A DNA stretch of 34,387 bases from Comamonadaceae bacterium (GTDB lineage: Bacteria; Pseudomonadota; Gammaproteobacteria; Burkholderiales; Burkholderiaceae_C), in assembly GCA_947451995.1 (NCBI GenBank), contig CANGCI010000003.1, forward strand, positions 1 through 34,387. Direction: 5' to 3'. How positions within the stretch are numbered: position 1 is the first letter of the stretch; the number at the start of each line of letters is the position of its first letter. The position numbers and the translations under genes were made by a program. The notes under the pieces were generated by a model. The model worked only from the letters and a program-made list of their open reading frames with translations, searched no databases and was not told where the DNA came from. Positions 1-8,216 of this stretch are shown piece by piece.

Positions 1-93
1 AAGAACCACCTCAGGTTCGACACCAGCGTTGCGAATCAAGGCTAATGTATTGCGCGAAGTGCCGCACTTTGGGTTATGGAAGATTGTGACCAT
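1..93 (-). CDS. arsC: Arsenate reductase (glutaredoxin-type), N-terminal part, truncated by window edge
   Basis: Manual minus-strand translation from ATG at 93: MVTIFHNPKCGTSRNTLALIRNAGVEPEVVL, matching the ArsC N-terminus (NPKCGTSRNTL); RBS-like ggag upstream. Confidence 0.85.
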   Translation of the reverse strand, partial: MVTIFHNPKCGTSRNTLALIRNAGVEPEVVL

Positions 94-189
94 CAAGAAC
101 TCCTAATTCGTTCAACTTTATCATTTCAGAACTTCACATTGAGCAGGATAGCCTATGACCAATGAAGGACGATTGGGGGTCTTTTAGAG

Positions 190-311
190 TGGTGGGCCCA
201 CCAGGACTTGAACCTGGGACCAAAGGATTATGAGCAGGCTTAAGAAATAAAACCTATTACAAATCAATGATTTACAAGCGATCTACAGAGGTGTGGAAGT
301 AAATGTAGAAC
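190..311 (-). repeat. R1: 45-nt tRNA(CAT) 3' fragment (190..234) plus ~75-bp conserved element-end block (decayed copy)
   Basis: tggtgggcccaccaggacttgaacctgggaccaaaggattatgag is identical to 16778..16822; the following block aligns with those after 1242 and 8261. Confidence 0.9.
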
Positions 312-501
312 TTCAAATCAATGCATTTAATGGGTGACAAATCCACCCTCGGCCGTTAAAATTTAAGTCTAAAACCTGCACTGCAAGCCTATGTAGACGG
401 GGAAAAAACGACCGTCGATTTGATCAACGAAGTCAAAGCGAAGTATGTCGCGTTACAACGCGGATAATGTCTACGGCATCCCTAAAACTTAAACCAATTA
501 A

Positions 502-810
502 ATGCATTCTTCTATCGATCAGTACAAACTGGGTATATCCAATATTTGCAAACGCTACAGCGTTGCAAAATTAGATGTATTTGGCTCTGCTGCTAGGGAA
601 TATGACTTTAATCCCGCTAACAGTGATGCTGATTTTTTAATCGAATTTGCCTCCGAAGTGCAAGTCGGACTTAGTGAATTTATAGGTATTAAAACTGAAC
701 TGGAAAAATTACTAGGACGCAATGTCGATTTAATTGAGCCCGAAGCAATCGTCAATCCTTACGTTCTAGCCAGCATCAAGCGCAATCGCGAAACTATTTA
801 TGCAGCGTGA
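502..810 (+). CDS. mntA: MntA-like minimal nucleotidyltransferase (antitoxin)
   Basis: 102 aa with GSAAREYDFNPANSDADFLIEF (GSxAR...DxD motif); overlaps the HepT ORF by 11 nt. Confidence 0.85.
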   Translation: MHSSIDQYKLGISNICKRYSVAKLDVFGSAAREYDFNPANSDADFLIEFASEVQVGLSEFIGIKTELEKLLGRNVDLIEPEAIVNPYVLASIKRNRETIYAA

Positions 811-1150
811 CCCTCGCGCCTTCCTTTGGGACGTTCGGGAGTCAGCTTCAGCTATTCAATCGTTTGTTGCTGAATTGAACAGCGATACATATGCTTCGAA
901 TTCAATGGCTCAAGCAGCTTGCGAAAGAAAGTTTGAAATTATTGGCGAGGCCCTTAGTCAACTTTCAAAAGTTGATCCAAATTTGGCAGCAAGAATTCCC
1001 GAACTTTCACAAATTATTGCGTTTAGAAACCAACTCATTCATGGCTACGCCAAGATAAAGGCCAGCACAGTTTGGGCCACAATTCAAAGCTCACTGCCGC
1101 CACTGCTTACTTGCGTCAATGAATTACTCAATGAGTTTGGTGAAGTTTGA
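800..1150 (+). CDS. hepT: HepT-like HEPN ribonuclease toxin
   Basis: 116 aa with FRNQLIHGYAKI (RX4HXY motif), next to MntA. Confidence 0.87.
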   Translation: MQRDPRAFLWDVRESASAIQSFVAELNSDTYASNSMAQAACERKFEIIGEALSQLSKVDPNLAARIPELSQIIAFRNQLIHGYAKIKASTVWATIQSSLPPLLTCVNELLNEFGEV

Positions 1151-1160
1151 GGAAAAGAAA

Positions 1161-1188
1161 AAGCGCCTGCAATTTCTTGCAAGCGCTT
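1161..1188. terminator. Hairpin terminator between hepT and R2
   Basis: aagcgcctgcaa-tttc-ttgcaagcgctt, 12-bp stem with one mismatch. Confidence 0.6.
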
Positions 1189-1197
1189 GTTGACATG

Positions 1198-1320
1198 TGG
1201 TGGGCCCACCAGGACTTGAACCTGGGACCAAAGGATTATGAGCAGCTTTAAGATATAAAACCTATTGCAAATCAATAGGTTACACTTTGTTTACAGAGGT
1301 GTGGAAGCAAATGTGGAAGA
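1198..1320 (-). repeat. R2: tRNA(CAT) 3' fragment (1198..1242) plus conserved element-end block
   Basis: 45 nt identical to the intact tRNA, followed by aacctattgcaaatcaataggtt ... cagaggtgtggaagcaaatgtgga shared with R4. Confidence 0.92.
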
Positions 1321-1332
1321 CAACTATTCCAA

Positions 1333-1542
1333 TCACTTTTTTGTAAAACAATGCGCAACAATTGCATTGGCGTGCCCATGACCCAGACCATGTTCAATGT
1401 TGAGCCAATTGACAATTTCCATGTGCTTCATGCCTTTTTGTTTATGAACTAGTTTGATCCAATGGTCAATTGGCTGGCCATATTTCTTTTCAATGGATGG
1501 AAAATAAGAGGCTGGACCAGAAGCTTTTGTTTGTTCGCTCAT
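1333..1542 (-). CDS. DUF4287 domain-containing protein
   Basis: 69 aa; family resemblance (YFPSIEKKYGQPIDHWIKLV...GLGHGHANAIV). Confidence 0.75.
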   Translation of the reverse strand: MSEQTKASGPASYFPSIEKKYGQPIDHWIKLVHKQKGMKHMEIVNWLNIEHGLGHGHANAIVAHCFTKK

Positions 1543-1566
1543 CTGAATACTTTGAACAAAATTTAT

Positions 1567-1941
1567 CTAATTTGCAGACATACAAAAGACAGCCAATTTA
1601 TTGCCGTCTAAGTCTCTAAAGTAAGCGCCATAAAATTGGCCGCTCCTAGCACCAGGTGCACCTTCGTCTTTTGCACCTAGCGACAAAGCCTTGGCATGCA
1701 CAGCTTTAACTTGAGCTGGATCTGCAGCAGCAATGGCAACCATCGAACCATTGCCAATGGTGGCTGCATGACCATCAAAGGGCCTCATGACGCTAAACAT
1801 CGGTTTGTCGGCGGCAACTCCCCAACCCACACCCCGATCGCTTTTGAAAAAAGGTTTTGCATTCAGCAGAGCTAAGAGCTCACCGTAGAAATGAACTGCT
1901 TTTTCTAAATCGTTAGTTCCTACACATGTGTAACCAATCAT
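1567..1941 (-). CDS. VOC family (glyoxalase-like) protein
   Basis: 124 aa, MIGYTCVGTNDLEKAVHFYGELL...GAYFRDLDGNKLAVF, typical VOC fold pattern. Confidence 0.8.
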   Translation of the reverse strand: MIGYTCVGTNDLEKAVHFYGELLALLNAKPFFKSDRGVGWGVAADKPMFSVMRPFDGHAATIGNGSMVAIAAADPAQVKAVHAKALSLGAKDEGAPGARSGQFYGAYFRDLDGNKLAVFCMSAN

Positions 1942-2111
1942 GAAGTCTCCTGATGAAAATTTAAAATTAATGGTCGTTTGAAAAATTCATTGGGCAATTT
2001 AACGCGGTTTCCATCACTGGCCATTCCTGCAAGACTTAGCGTGACCGTCATATCGTCAAGCAAGTGGAATTCTTTGAAATAACCGACTTCGTATTTCTTA
2101 TTATTTTGATC

Positions 2112-3812
2112 TCAATGACTTGCACATTCAAAACTGGCAGCCAAATTCACTGGGCCTGCTTTATAACGAGGCCACAGAGGCCATTGGCACAGAGGAAGTG
2201 AGCGCGTTACTTGAAAAGGAGCTTTAACTTCCTGATCAACAACTTCTAAAGTTTCAGGTGCTTTTCCGCGTTCAACCCAATCCACCAGAACAGACAACAT
2301 GTCTACGTTTGAAGGCGCACCTGCGCCCACATGATCGACCCCTGGTGCCGCAAAAAGCCTAGCGAATTTCTTTGTATTTGCAGCTCCCATTTTCTCTTGA
2401 ACGGTCGCAAAGTATTGAATGCCCGCATAGGGGCTTTGTGCATAGTCGGCGAGATTCTCCAAAATTACCAACTTGCCGCCGTTGGCATTAAATTTTGACA
2501 AATCTGGATTTGTAGAGTCCATCAAATTTGATACCTCTAATACCCTGGATGCATTTGCTTGCACAGAATAGCGAGTCAAGTCAGCATTTGGATCGCGCGC
2601 ATAGAAATACTGAATAGCGCCTGCGCCATAAAACCATGCAATTCCGTTAGACATCTTTGGAGGGAATGCTGGAGGCTCTGTACCCAACCACCATGACTGC
2701 CATCCTCCAGTGGGCCCAAAAGATGGGATATTTTCTCCACTTGGACCTCGTGCAGGATATTCATTCACGCCATTCGCCAAGGTGATTGGCATCTTCATAG
2801 GGGAATGCAAAGTTTGCACAGCTTTAATTTGCGCGTCAGTCAAACATGAATTGCTGGCTTCGCCTTTGCAGCGAAGTTGAGTAACATCAAAGCGTTGCCT
2901 GCAACCAATAGGATCCGCAATCAATCCATCTACCAATCCATCTGAAGCATCACAAGCTGCTAAAACTGAATCATGAACCAGTTTTGTATGCGCAGGGCTT
3001 AGCCACGCCGCACCTCTAATGGCCATGCCGTCACGAAGTCCCGCATGCTGCAAACCCGTCCAAGAAATAACCGGGACGCGTGAAAAAATGCCATGAAAGT
3101 CATTTGGATAACGTTGTGCCATCGTAAGGCCTTCACGCCCACCTTCTGAACTGCCCATGAAATACAACTTATCTGGCTTTCGTCCATAGGCACGTTCTGT
3201 AATTACCACAGCAACATCGCGTACTTTTTTATACGAAGCGTGGGCAAAATTTAATAACGCTTCATCATTTAAAGCGAATGCTTGCGGAGGTTCATTCGGT
3301 GTATTTTGATGACCAGAATCCGTTCCCAACGTAACGAAGCCTTGGGCTAATGGCGAAGGTGTGTCAAAACGTTGTGCGGGAGGTAGACCTGTAGCGTTAA
3401 TGAGTGTTCCATTGAAACCGCCGCCACCGTATTGAACAGAGCGGCCGTTCCATTGGGAGGGTAAATTAACTTGAAACAAGATAGGCGGTGCTGTAGAACT
3501 GACGGGTGCAATTCGGCCTAAGATTTTGCAAAACGCTGGCGTGGCCGGCGAAACTCGGCTTGCAGGGGTTGGACCTCTTTCAGCAACAGCTAAATTTGTC
3601 GCAGCGACCCAAGTTGCCGAATCAATTGTTGCTGCACCACTTGGGATCCCAATTTCATTAGAAGCAACCCCCGCTGTTAAAGAGGCGCACCTGACTGCAG
3701 GATCATTCCCCAATGAGACATTTACTGGTACGGTATTTAAATGCGAACACGCACTCAAAAAAATGACTGCACTGAGTGGCACGTATAGGGTTTTTTGGAA
3801 AACATTTTTCAT
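2112..3812 (-). CDS. Tannase/feruloyl esterase family lipoprotein
   Basis: ORF given from 3929; the start at 3812 (MKNVFQKTLYVPLSAVIFLSAC) has an aaggag RBS and a lipobox LSAC; nucleophile motif GSSEGGREG. Confidence 0.8.
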   Translation of the reverse strand: MKNVFQKTLYVPLSAVIFLSACSHLNTVPVNVSLGNDPAVRCASLTAGVASNEIGIPSGAATIDSATWVAATNLAVAERGPTPASRVSPATPAFCKILGRIAPVSSTAPPILFQVNLPSQWNGRSVQYGGGGFNGTLINATGLPPAQRFDTPSPLAQGFVTLGTDSGHQNTPNEPPQAFALNDEALLNFAHASYKKVRDVAVVITERAYGRKPDKLYFMGSSEGGREGLTMAQRYPNDFHGIFSRVPVISWTGLQHAGLRDGMAIRGAAWLSPAHTKLVHDSVLAACDASDGLVDGLIADPIGCRQRFDVTQLRCKGEASNSCLTDAQIKAVQTLHSPMKMPITLANGVNEYPARGPSGENIPSFGPTGGWQSWWLGTEPPAFPPKMSNGIAWFYGAGAIQYFYARDPNADLTRYSVQANASRVLEVSNLMDSTNPDLSKFNANGGKLVILENLADYAQSPYAGIQYFATVQEKMGAANTKKFARLFAAPGVDHVGAGAPSNVDMLSVLVDWVERGKAPETLEVVDQEVKAPFQVTRSLPLCQWPLWPRYKAGPVNLAASFECASH

Positions 3813-3948
3813 ATTTTGATTCTCCTTATTAATTAAATAATTATTTCGGGACAAGCTAATCGCCACACTGGGTTTTACCCTATTCATGCTTGCTGTTTCG
3901 TTAAAGCTTGCATTCATCAATTGGCTCAAGGAGAGCGCAACATCTAAC

Positions 3949-3993
3949 TGACGCCCGATGACGGATTCGAACCTGCGGCTAAAGGATGATGGA
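3949..3993 (-). pseudogene. tRNA 3'-half-like relic
   Basis: Minus strand catcatcctttagccgcaggttcgaatccgtcatcgggcgtca resembles a variable region, T-loop (GGTTCGAATCC) and acceptor strand; T-stem imperfect, no 5' half. Confidence 0.35.
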
Positions 3994-4009
3994 TAGCGAC
4001 CGACATCAA

Positions 4010-5545
4010 TTAAACGGCAGGGCGCATTTCAAAGCTATCACTGATTCCATCGAATGCAGGTGGATGTGTGACAAGTTCTTTTAAGTCGGGACTAGTTTGC
4101 GTTAACATTTTGAGGTCAGGCATTGGTCTGCTACTGCCCTCCTGCAAAGTCCACCAACGCTCCATGGCTTTGGCCATAGACAACAGGCGCGCATCTTGGC
4201 GCAAAGGCGCAATGAGTTGGAGTCCAAATGGCATGCCCGTATCGTCCAACCCCATAGGTAAGGACAGTGCTGGGCACGTACTCAATGTAACCAAGTAAGT
4301 CAAACTTAGCCACTCGTAGTAATTTCGTTGCGGCACGCCATCTATCTGCTGGGCGTACGGCAACTTCCAAGGAAAGGGCGATAGCGGCGTCACTGGCGCC
4401 ACAATCAAATCAAAGTCTTCAAAATTGGTTTGAAACTTCTTAAATATTTGCGTTTGTGTCAGGTGAGCTTGCGCTCGATCGGCCAAGCCAAATTTTTCAG
4501 CAATCGTCAAGTTGGCTCGCACGTTAGCGCCAAGCGATTCTGGATGCGTTCGATTGACTTCTGCAAATCCTGCTAAAAAACTTTCGGCGCGAATCACGTC
4601 AAAACAATGATGGCCCTCGGACAAATCCCAATCTAACCACTGGCAACTTTTAACCTGCGACGACAACGCTTTGATCCTTTGATTAAAAGTGCTTCGAATC
4701 ATGGGATCTATTGCACAAGCACCAAAATCGGCAGTCACGCCAATACGCAGGTCTGAGAGGTCAAGCTCTGCCAATGGCCAAAAGTCACTGGCTGCAATGG
4801 GAATTCCAAGTGGGTCCATGGCATGACAACCCACACTGGCAGACATCATCAGCGCAGTATCTTCTACATTGCGGCCCATCGGTCCAAGAACAGAGATAGC
4901 AGACCAACCAAGACTGCGAGCATCGTTTGCAATCACGCCAGGCGATGGGCGAAGTCCTACAACACCACACAACGCAGCGGGCAAGCGCAATGAACCGCCC
5001 GTATCTGAGCCAGTACAGAGAGGCAACATGTCTGTGGCCAATGCTGCGGCCGATCCACCCGATGATCCTCCTGCATTGAGCTTTGGATTGAAAGGATTAC
5101 CTGTGGCACCCCAAACAGGATTGCGTGTGTTGCCACCTGCTCCCATGTCAGGCACATTAGTTTTGGCGGTCACGATGGCGCCAGCCTGTTTCAACCTTGA
5201 AACCAAAGCGTTATCTACTTTAGGCACATTACCTCGTAAGCGAACATTGCCGTAGGTGGTCAAGAGACCTGCGGTATCTTGCAAGTCTTTGACCCCCAGT
5301 GGCAGACCGTGCAGTGGTGCCAGCGCGTCTCCACTTCGCACTTTTTTTTCTGCCTCTAAAGCTGCGGCCTTGGCTCTAACGTCGTCTCTTGCGCAAATTG
5401 CATTGACCAAGGGATTCAATTGATCGATACGCGCCAAGCAAGCATCGAGCAATTCAACAGGCGAGATATCTCCGCTTGCAATCAGGTCACGCAATGCAAC
5501 AGCACTTTGCGCAACCAGGGCTGATTGTTGGTTTAGATCACTCAT
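4010..5545 (-). CDS. Amidase (amidase signature family)
   Basis: 511 aa with NAGGSSGGSAAALA signature and GSDTGGSLRLPAALCGVVGLRPS. Confidence 0.9.
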   Translation of the reverse strand: MSDLNQQSALVAQSAVALRDLIASGDISPVELLDACLARIDQLNPLVNAICARDDVRAKAAALEAEKKVRSGDALAPLHGLPLGVKDLQDTAGLLTTYGNVRLRGNVPKVDNALVSRLKQAGAIVTAKTNVPDMGAGGNTRNPVWGATGNPFNPKLNAGGSSGGSAAALATDMLPLCTGSDTGGSLRLPAALCGVVGLRPSPGVIANDARSLGWSAISVLGPMGRNVEDTALMMSASVGCHAMDPLGIPIAASDFWPLAELDLSDLRIGVTADFGACAIDPMIRSTFNQRIKALSSQVKSCQWLDWDLSEGHHCFDVIRAESFLAGFAEVNRTHPESLGANVRANLTIAEKFGLADRAQAHLTQTQIFKKFQTNFEDFDLIVAPVTPLSPFPWKLPYAQQIDGVPQRNYYEWLSLTYLVTLSTCPALSLPMGLDDTGMPFGLQLIAPLRQDARLLSMAKAMERWWTLQEGSSRPMPDLKMLTQTSPDLKELVTHPPAFDGISDSFEMRPAV

Positions 5546-6501
5546 TCAGTCGCAAGTCCCAGCTTGTCGATCAAGGGCTTCCAAACAGCAATGTCACGTT
5601 CTGCAAACGCCAAGACATCTGTGGGTTTACTATCGATCAAACTGACATTCATTCCCGTCATTCTTGTGCTGTAGGCACTGTCAGTACGGCACTTGTTAGA
5701 GGCCACATTCAGCTTTTGAATGGTTTCGGGAGGTGTCCCTTTTTTAGCCACGACCGCAATCCAAGCAGGGCGAGCGAGCACTGCAGGGCCTCCTGCTTCT
5801 GCAATGGTAGGGACATCTGGCATGAGGCTTGAGCGCTCTGAGGAAAACACAGCCAATGGCACTAACTTACCAGCTTTCACTTGCGCCGCCGCCGTGCCGA
5901 TTACAAGGGTCATCGTTTGAATTTGGCTACCCATCAAAGCAGTGAGACCAGCGGCTTCGCCCACAAAAGGAATATGAGTGGCGGGCCATTTCATCGACTC
6001 CGCAAGGGCCGTCGTTAGCAAGTGTGCAGGACTACCTTTGCCGGGGGAACCAAAATTAAGTCCACCATTTTGAGTGGCGGCAATTTTTCCCAAATCCGAC
6101 AAACGCTGAATGCCAGAGCCACTGGGGACTACAAGCACCAAGGGCGAAGTACCGATCACTGCAATACCGTCAAAATCTTTGAGTGGATCATAGGGGAGTT
6201 GGCGGTGCACAAAGGGGGTAATGGTCATCTGCGACATCCCGATAGTCATCACATTGGCGCCATCTGCAGGCAAACCTTTGAGCTGGTTGATGGCCAGGAT
6301 ACCGTTCGCGCCAGGTTTGTTGACAACAACCATAGGCTGTGCAACTTGTCTCGATACACATTCTGCCCAAGCCCTGGTCATCATGTCAGAACCACTGCCG
6401 GGTGGCTGCTGTGCAATCACTTGAAGAGGCGTCTGTGCAATCGCACCAAAAGTTTGTAATAAAACTCCAAGTGCTGCAATTTTGATAGCGGGTAATTTCA
6501 T
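5542..6501 (-). CDS. Bug-family tripartite tricarboxylate transporter substrate-binding protein (TctC-like)
   Basis: 319 aa, signal peptide then VIAQQPPGSGSDMMTRAWAE...VVVNKPGANG; 4-nt overlap with the amidase. Confidence 0.9.
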   Translation of the reverse strand: MKLPAIKIAALGVLLQTFGAIAQTPLQVIAQQPPGSGSDMMTRAWAECVSRQVAQPMVVVNKPGANGILAINQLKGLPADGANVMTIGMSQMTITPFVHRQLPYDPLKDFDGIAVIGTSPLVLVVPSGSGIQRLSDLGKIAATQNGGLNFGSPGKGSPAHLLTTALAESMKWPATHIPFVGEAAGLTALMGSQIQTMTLVIGTAAAQVKAGKLVPLAVFSSERSSLMPDVPTIAEAGGPAVLARPAWIAVVAKKGTPPETIQKLNVASNKCRTDSAYSTRMTGMNVSLIDSKPTDVLAFAERDIAVWKPLIDKLGLATE

Positions 6502-7130
6502 TGATTAGTCTCCGTTGTTTTAAGGAAAAATTTCAAAGTATCAGACAGCACACGCAGTTGAGGCTGTATCGTGCTTTCATCTGTGAAGGGTGTGAGTAGA
6601 CCTAGCCCGCGCAATGACGACAAAATGAATTGCATACGCTCTACCCCCTGAGCTTGTGTCGCCAACTCCGGAAAGCTTTCGCTCATTTTGCCTAGCAATG
6701 TTTGTCCTAGCTCAGCTCGCCTTGCTTTGATGTGCTCAGTCAACAGGGCGTCATCACGAACTGCAAGATAGGCAGCCCATGCCACCGTAAATCGAGGTTG
6801 GCCATACAACTGCTGCCACGCCTTGTCTACAAAGTGATTTGCACGTTTGGTTTTAGACCAACTTGCTGGCGGCCAAAAATCGCTGCCATCGCTGAGCTTT
6901 GTAACCAAATGCGCCACTACATCCAACATCAAAGCGGCTTTAGAACCGAAGTGATGCTGGACAGCGCCTGTCGTCATATGAGCAACACGTGCCACTTCAT
7001 GGATCGACAATTGACCATGTCCTTTAGACAGAAGAATTTCTTCCGCTGCATTCAACAATCTGGTTCTTGTTTCTGCGCTTCTAATTTGATGACGTGTTTC
7101 GCGAATGATTACGTTACTCATGTAATGCAT
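6498..7130 (-). CDS. TetR/AcrR family transcriptional regulator
   Basis: N-terminal HTH RTRLLNAAEEILLSKGHGQLSIHEVARVAHMTTGAVQHHFGSKAALM; possible start MSNVIIRE at 7121. Confidence 0.88.
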   Translation of the reverse strand: MHYMSNVIIRETRHQIRSAETRTRLLNAAEEILLSKGHGQLSIHEVARVAHMTTGAVQHHFGSKAALMLDVVAHLVTKLSDGSDFWPPASWSKTKRANHFVDKAWQQLYGQPRFTVAWAAYLAVRDDALLTEHIKARRAELGQTLLGKMSESFPELATQAQGVERMQFILSSLRGLGLLTPFTDESTIQPQLRVLSDTLKFFLKTTETNQ

Positions 7131-7145
7131 TATGTTCGTAATGCA
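7126..7145. promoter_or_regulatory. Candidate TetR operator
   Basis: TGCATTA-tgttcg-TAATGCA, perfect 7-bp inverted repeat at the tetR start. Confidence 0.5.
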
Positions 7146-7241
7146 ATTGAACTACGCTCGGATAAACCCTGTGTAGTGACGACACACATGCCTTCGGGTC
7201 AAAGATGCTCAGAGTGAGAGATTAAAAGAAGGAGACAAGAA

Positions 7242-7267
7242 AAAAGCGACTCGAATGAGTCGCTTTT
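7242..7267. terminator. Hairpin terminator just downstream (minus strand) of R3
   Basis: AAAAGCGACTC-gaat-GAGTCGCTTTT, perfect 11-bp stem. Confidence 0.75.
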
Positions 7268-7271
7268 AAAG

Positions 7272-7297
7272 TGGTGGGCCCACCAGGACTTGAACCT
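7272..7297 (-). repeat. R3: truncated tRNA(CAT) 3' fragment
   Basis: tggtgggcccaccaggacttgaacct (26 nt) identical to the tRNA 3' end; sequence beyond diverges until atgagcagg at 7315. Confidence 0.85.
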
Positions 7298-7310
7298 CAT
7301 TCAAAAAAAG

Positions 7311-8000
7311 TTACCAATGAGCAGGTTTTTGCGCAGGCTTCCTCTTTGTATTGACACTTTTAGGCAACTGAGAAAGTCCAAGTTCGATATCCAAAATATG
7401 CTGACGAACCCAATCTACTTTGTTAGTCAATCTCTTGTTAGAAACAGCACCTCCAGTTAACCCCTTATCTCGCAGAGGTACGACAAGGCCTAGTCGTACA
7501 TTGGGCGCATCCAATCGGACCAAATGCAACGCTGGCTCCAGATCGCTGTCGTTTGAACAAATGACTTGCTGATTGCATTCACCACGTATTGCATCTCTAT
7601 AAACTTGTAATGCCAAGTTCACGTCGGTTTGTTTCTCCTCGATCATCCAGACCGGTGTGAGGTTCTGTTTGTTAGGCTCTTCACCATCAACATGAGAAGG
7701 CACGTTGGTTGTGCCAAAGATGTGAAATCCCTGAATGATTTGAACCAACTCTCCATGAGTCGCTTTTAAGGCACGGTGATATTGCGTCTGCGCATGTGCT
7801 GATGCTTCACCATGCCGTGCGTAGGAAGCTTTGACTGGTGAAGTGAAGTACTTGATGCAAATGACGGTTGCACTGGGATCTTGAGGTCTGAGAATTTGGT
7901 CGCGAAACAAAGTCCCCAAATCTAACCATTTATAAGGCGTCCCCTTGAGCCTTGAGTAATAGAGGTTGTAGCCGTCTACATAAATGATTGTTGGTGACAA
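7311..8000 (-). CDS. NYN domain-containing protein (PIN-like nuclease fold)
   Basis: 229 aa, IIYVDGYNLYYSRLKG...EEKQTDVNLALQVYRDA...VICSNDSDLEPALHLV. Confidence 0.85.
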   Translation of the reverse strand: MSPTIIYVDGYNLYYSRLKGTPYKWLDLGTLFRDQILRPQDPSATVICIKYFTSPVKASYARHGEASAHAQTQYHRALKATHGELVQIIQGFHIFGTTNVPSHVDGEEPNKQNLTPVWMIEEKQTDVNLALQVYRDAIRGECNQQVICSNDSDLEPALHLVRLDAPNVRLGLVVPLRDKGLTGGAVSNKRLTNKVDWVRQHILDIELGLSQLPKSVNTKRKPAQKPAHW

Positions 8001-8019
8001 TTTGTGCGCCTAGAAAGTA

Positions 8020-8045
8020 AAAAGGCCATCTTTCGATGGCCTTTT
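8020..8045. terminator. Hairpin terminator-like structure
   Basis: AAAAGGCCATC-tttc-GATGGCCTTTT, perfect 11-bp stem. Confidence 0.7.
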
Positions 8046-8216
8046 CGCCCTAAGCCCGAGCCAACTAAATGACACTGCGAAGGGATTGTGCTTGTATTCT
8101 AGTGCGTTTGTTTGAAGTCTTGACGACTACATCTACTTTTGTAACTAAATGAAAGGTGCTAACAAATTGACCGGTACAAACTGTAAACGATGTCTCCAGT
8201 ATGTACCCTTTTAAAG

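Noticed and set aside
1084-1275. 63-aa minus-strand ORF across hepT and R2
   Set aside because: Its protein (WSQVQVLVGPPHV) is a translation of the tRNA fragment; not a real gene. The 8065..8250 ORF (MVPGSSPGGPTT) is rejected for the same reason.
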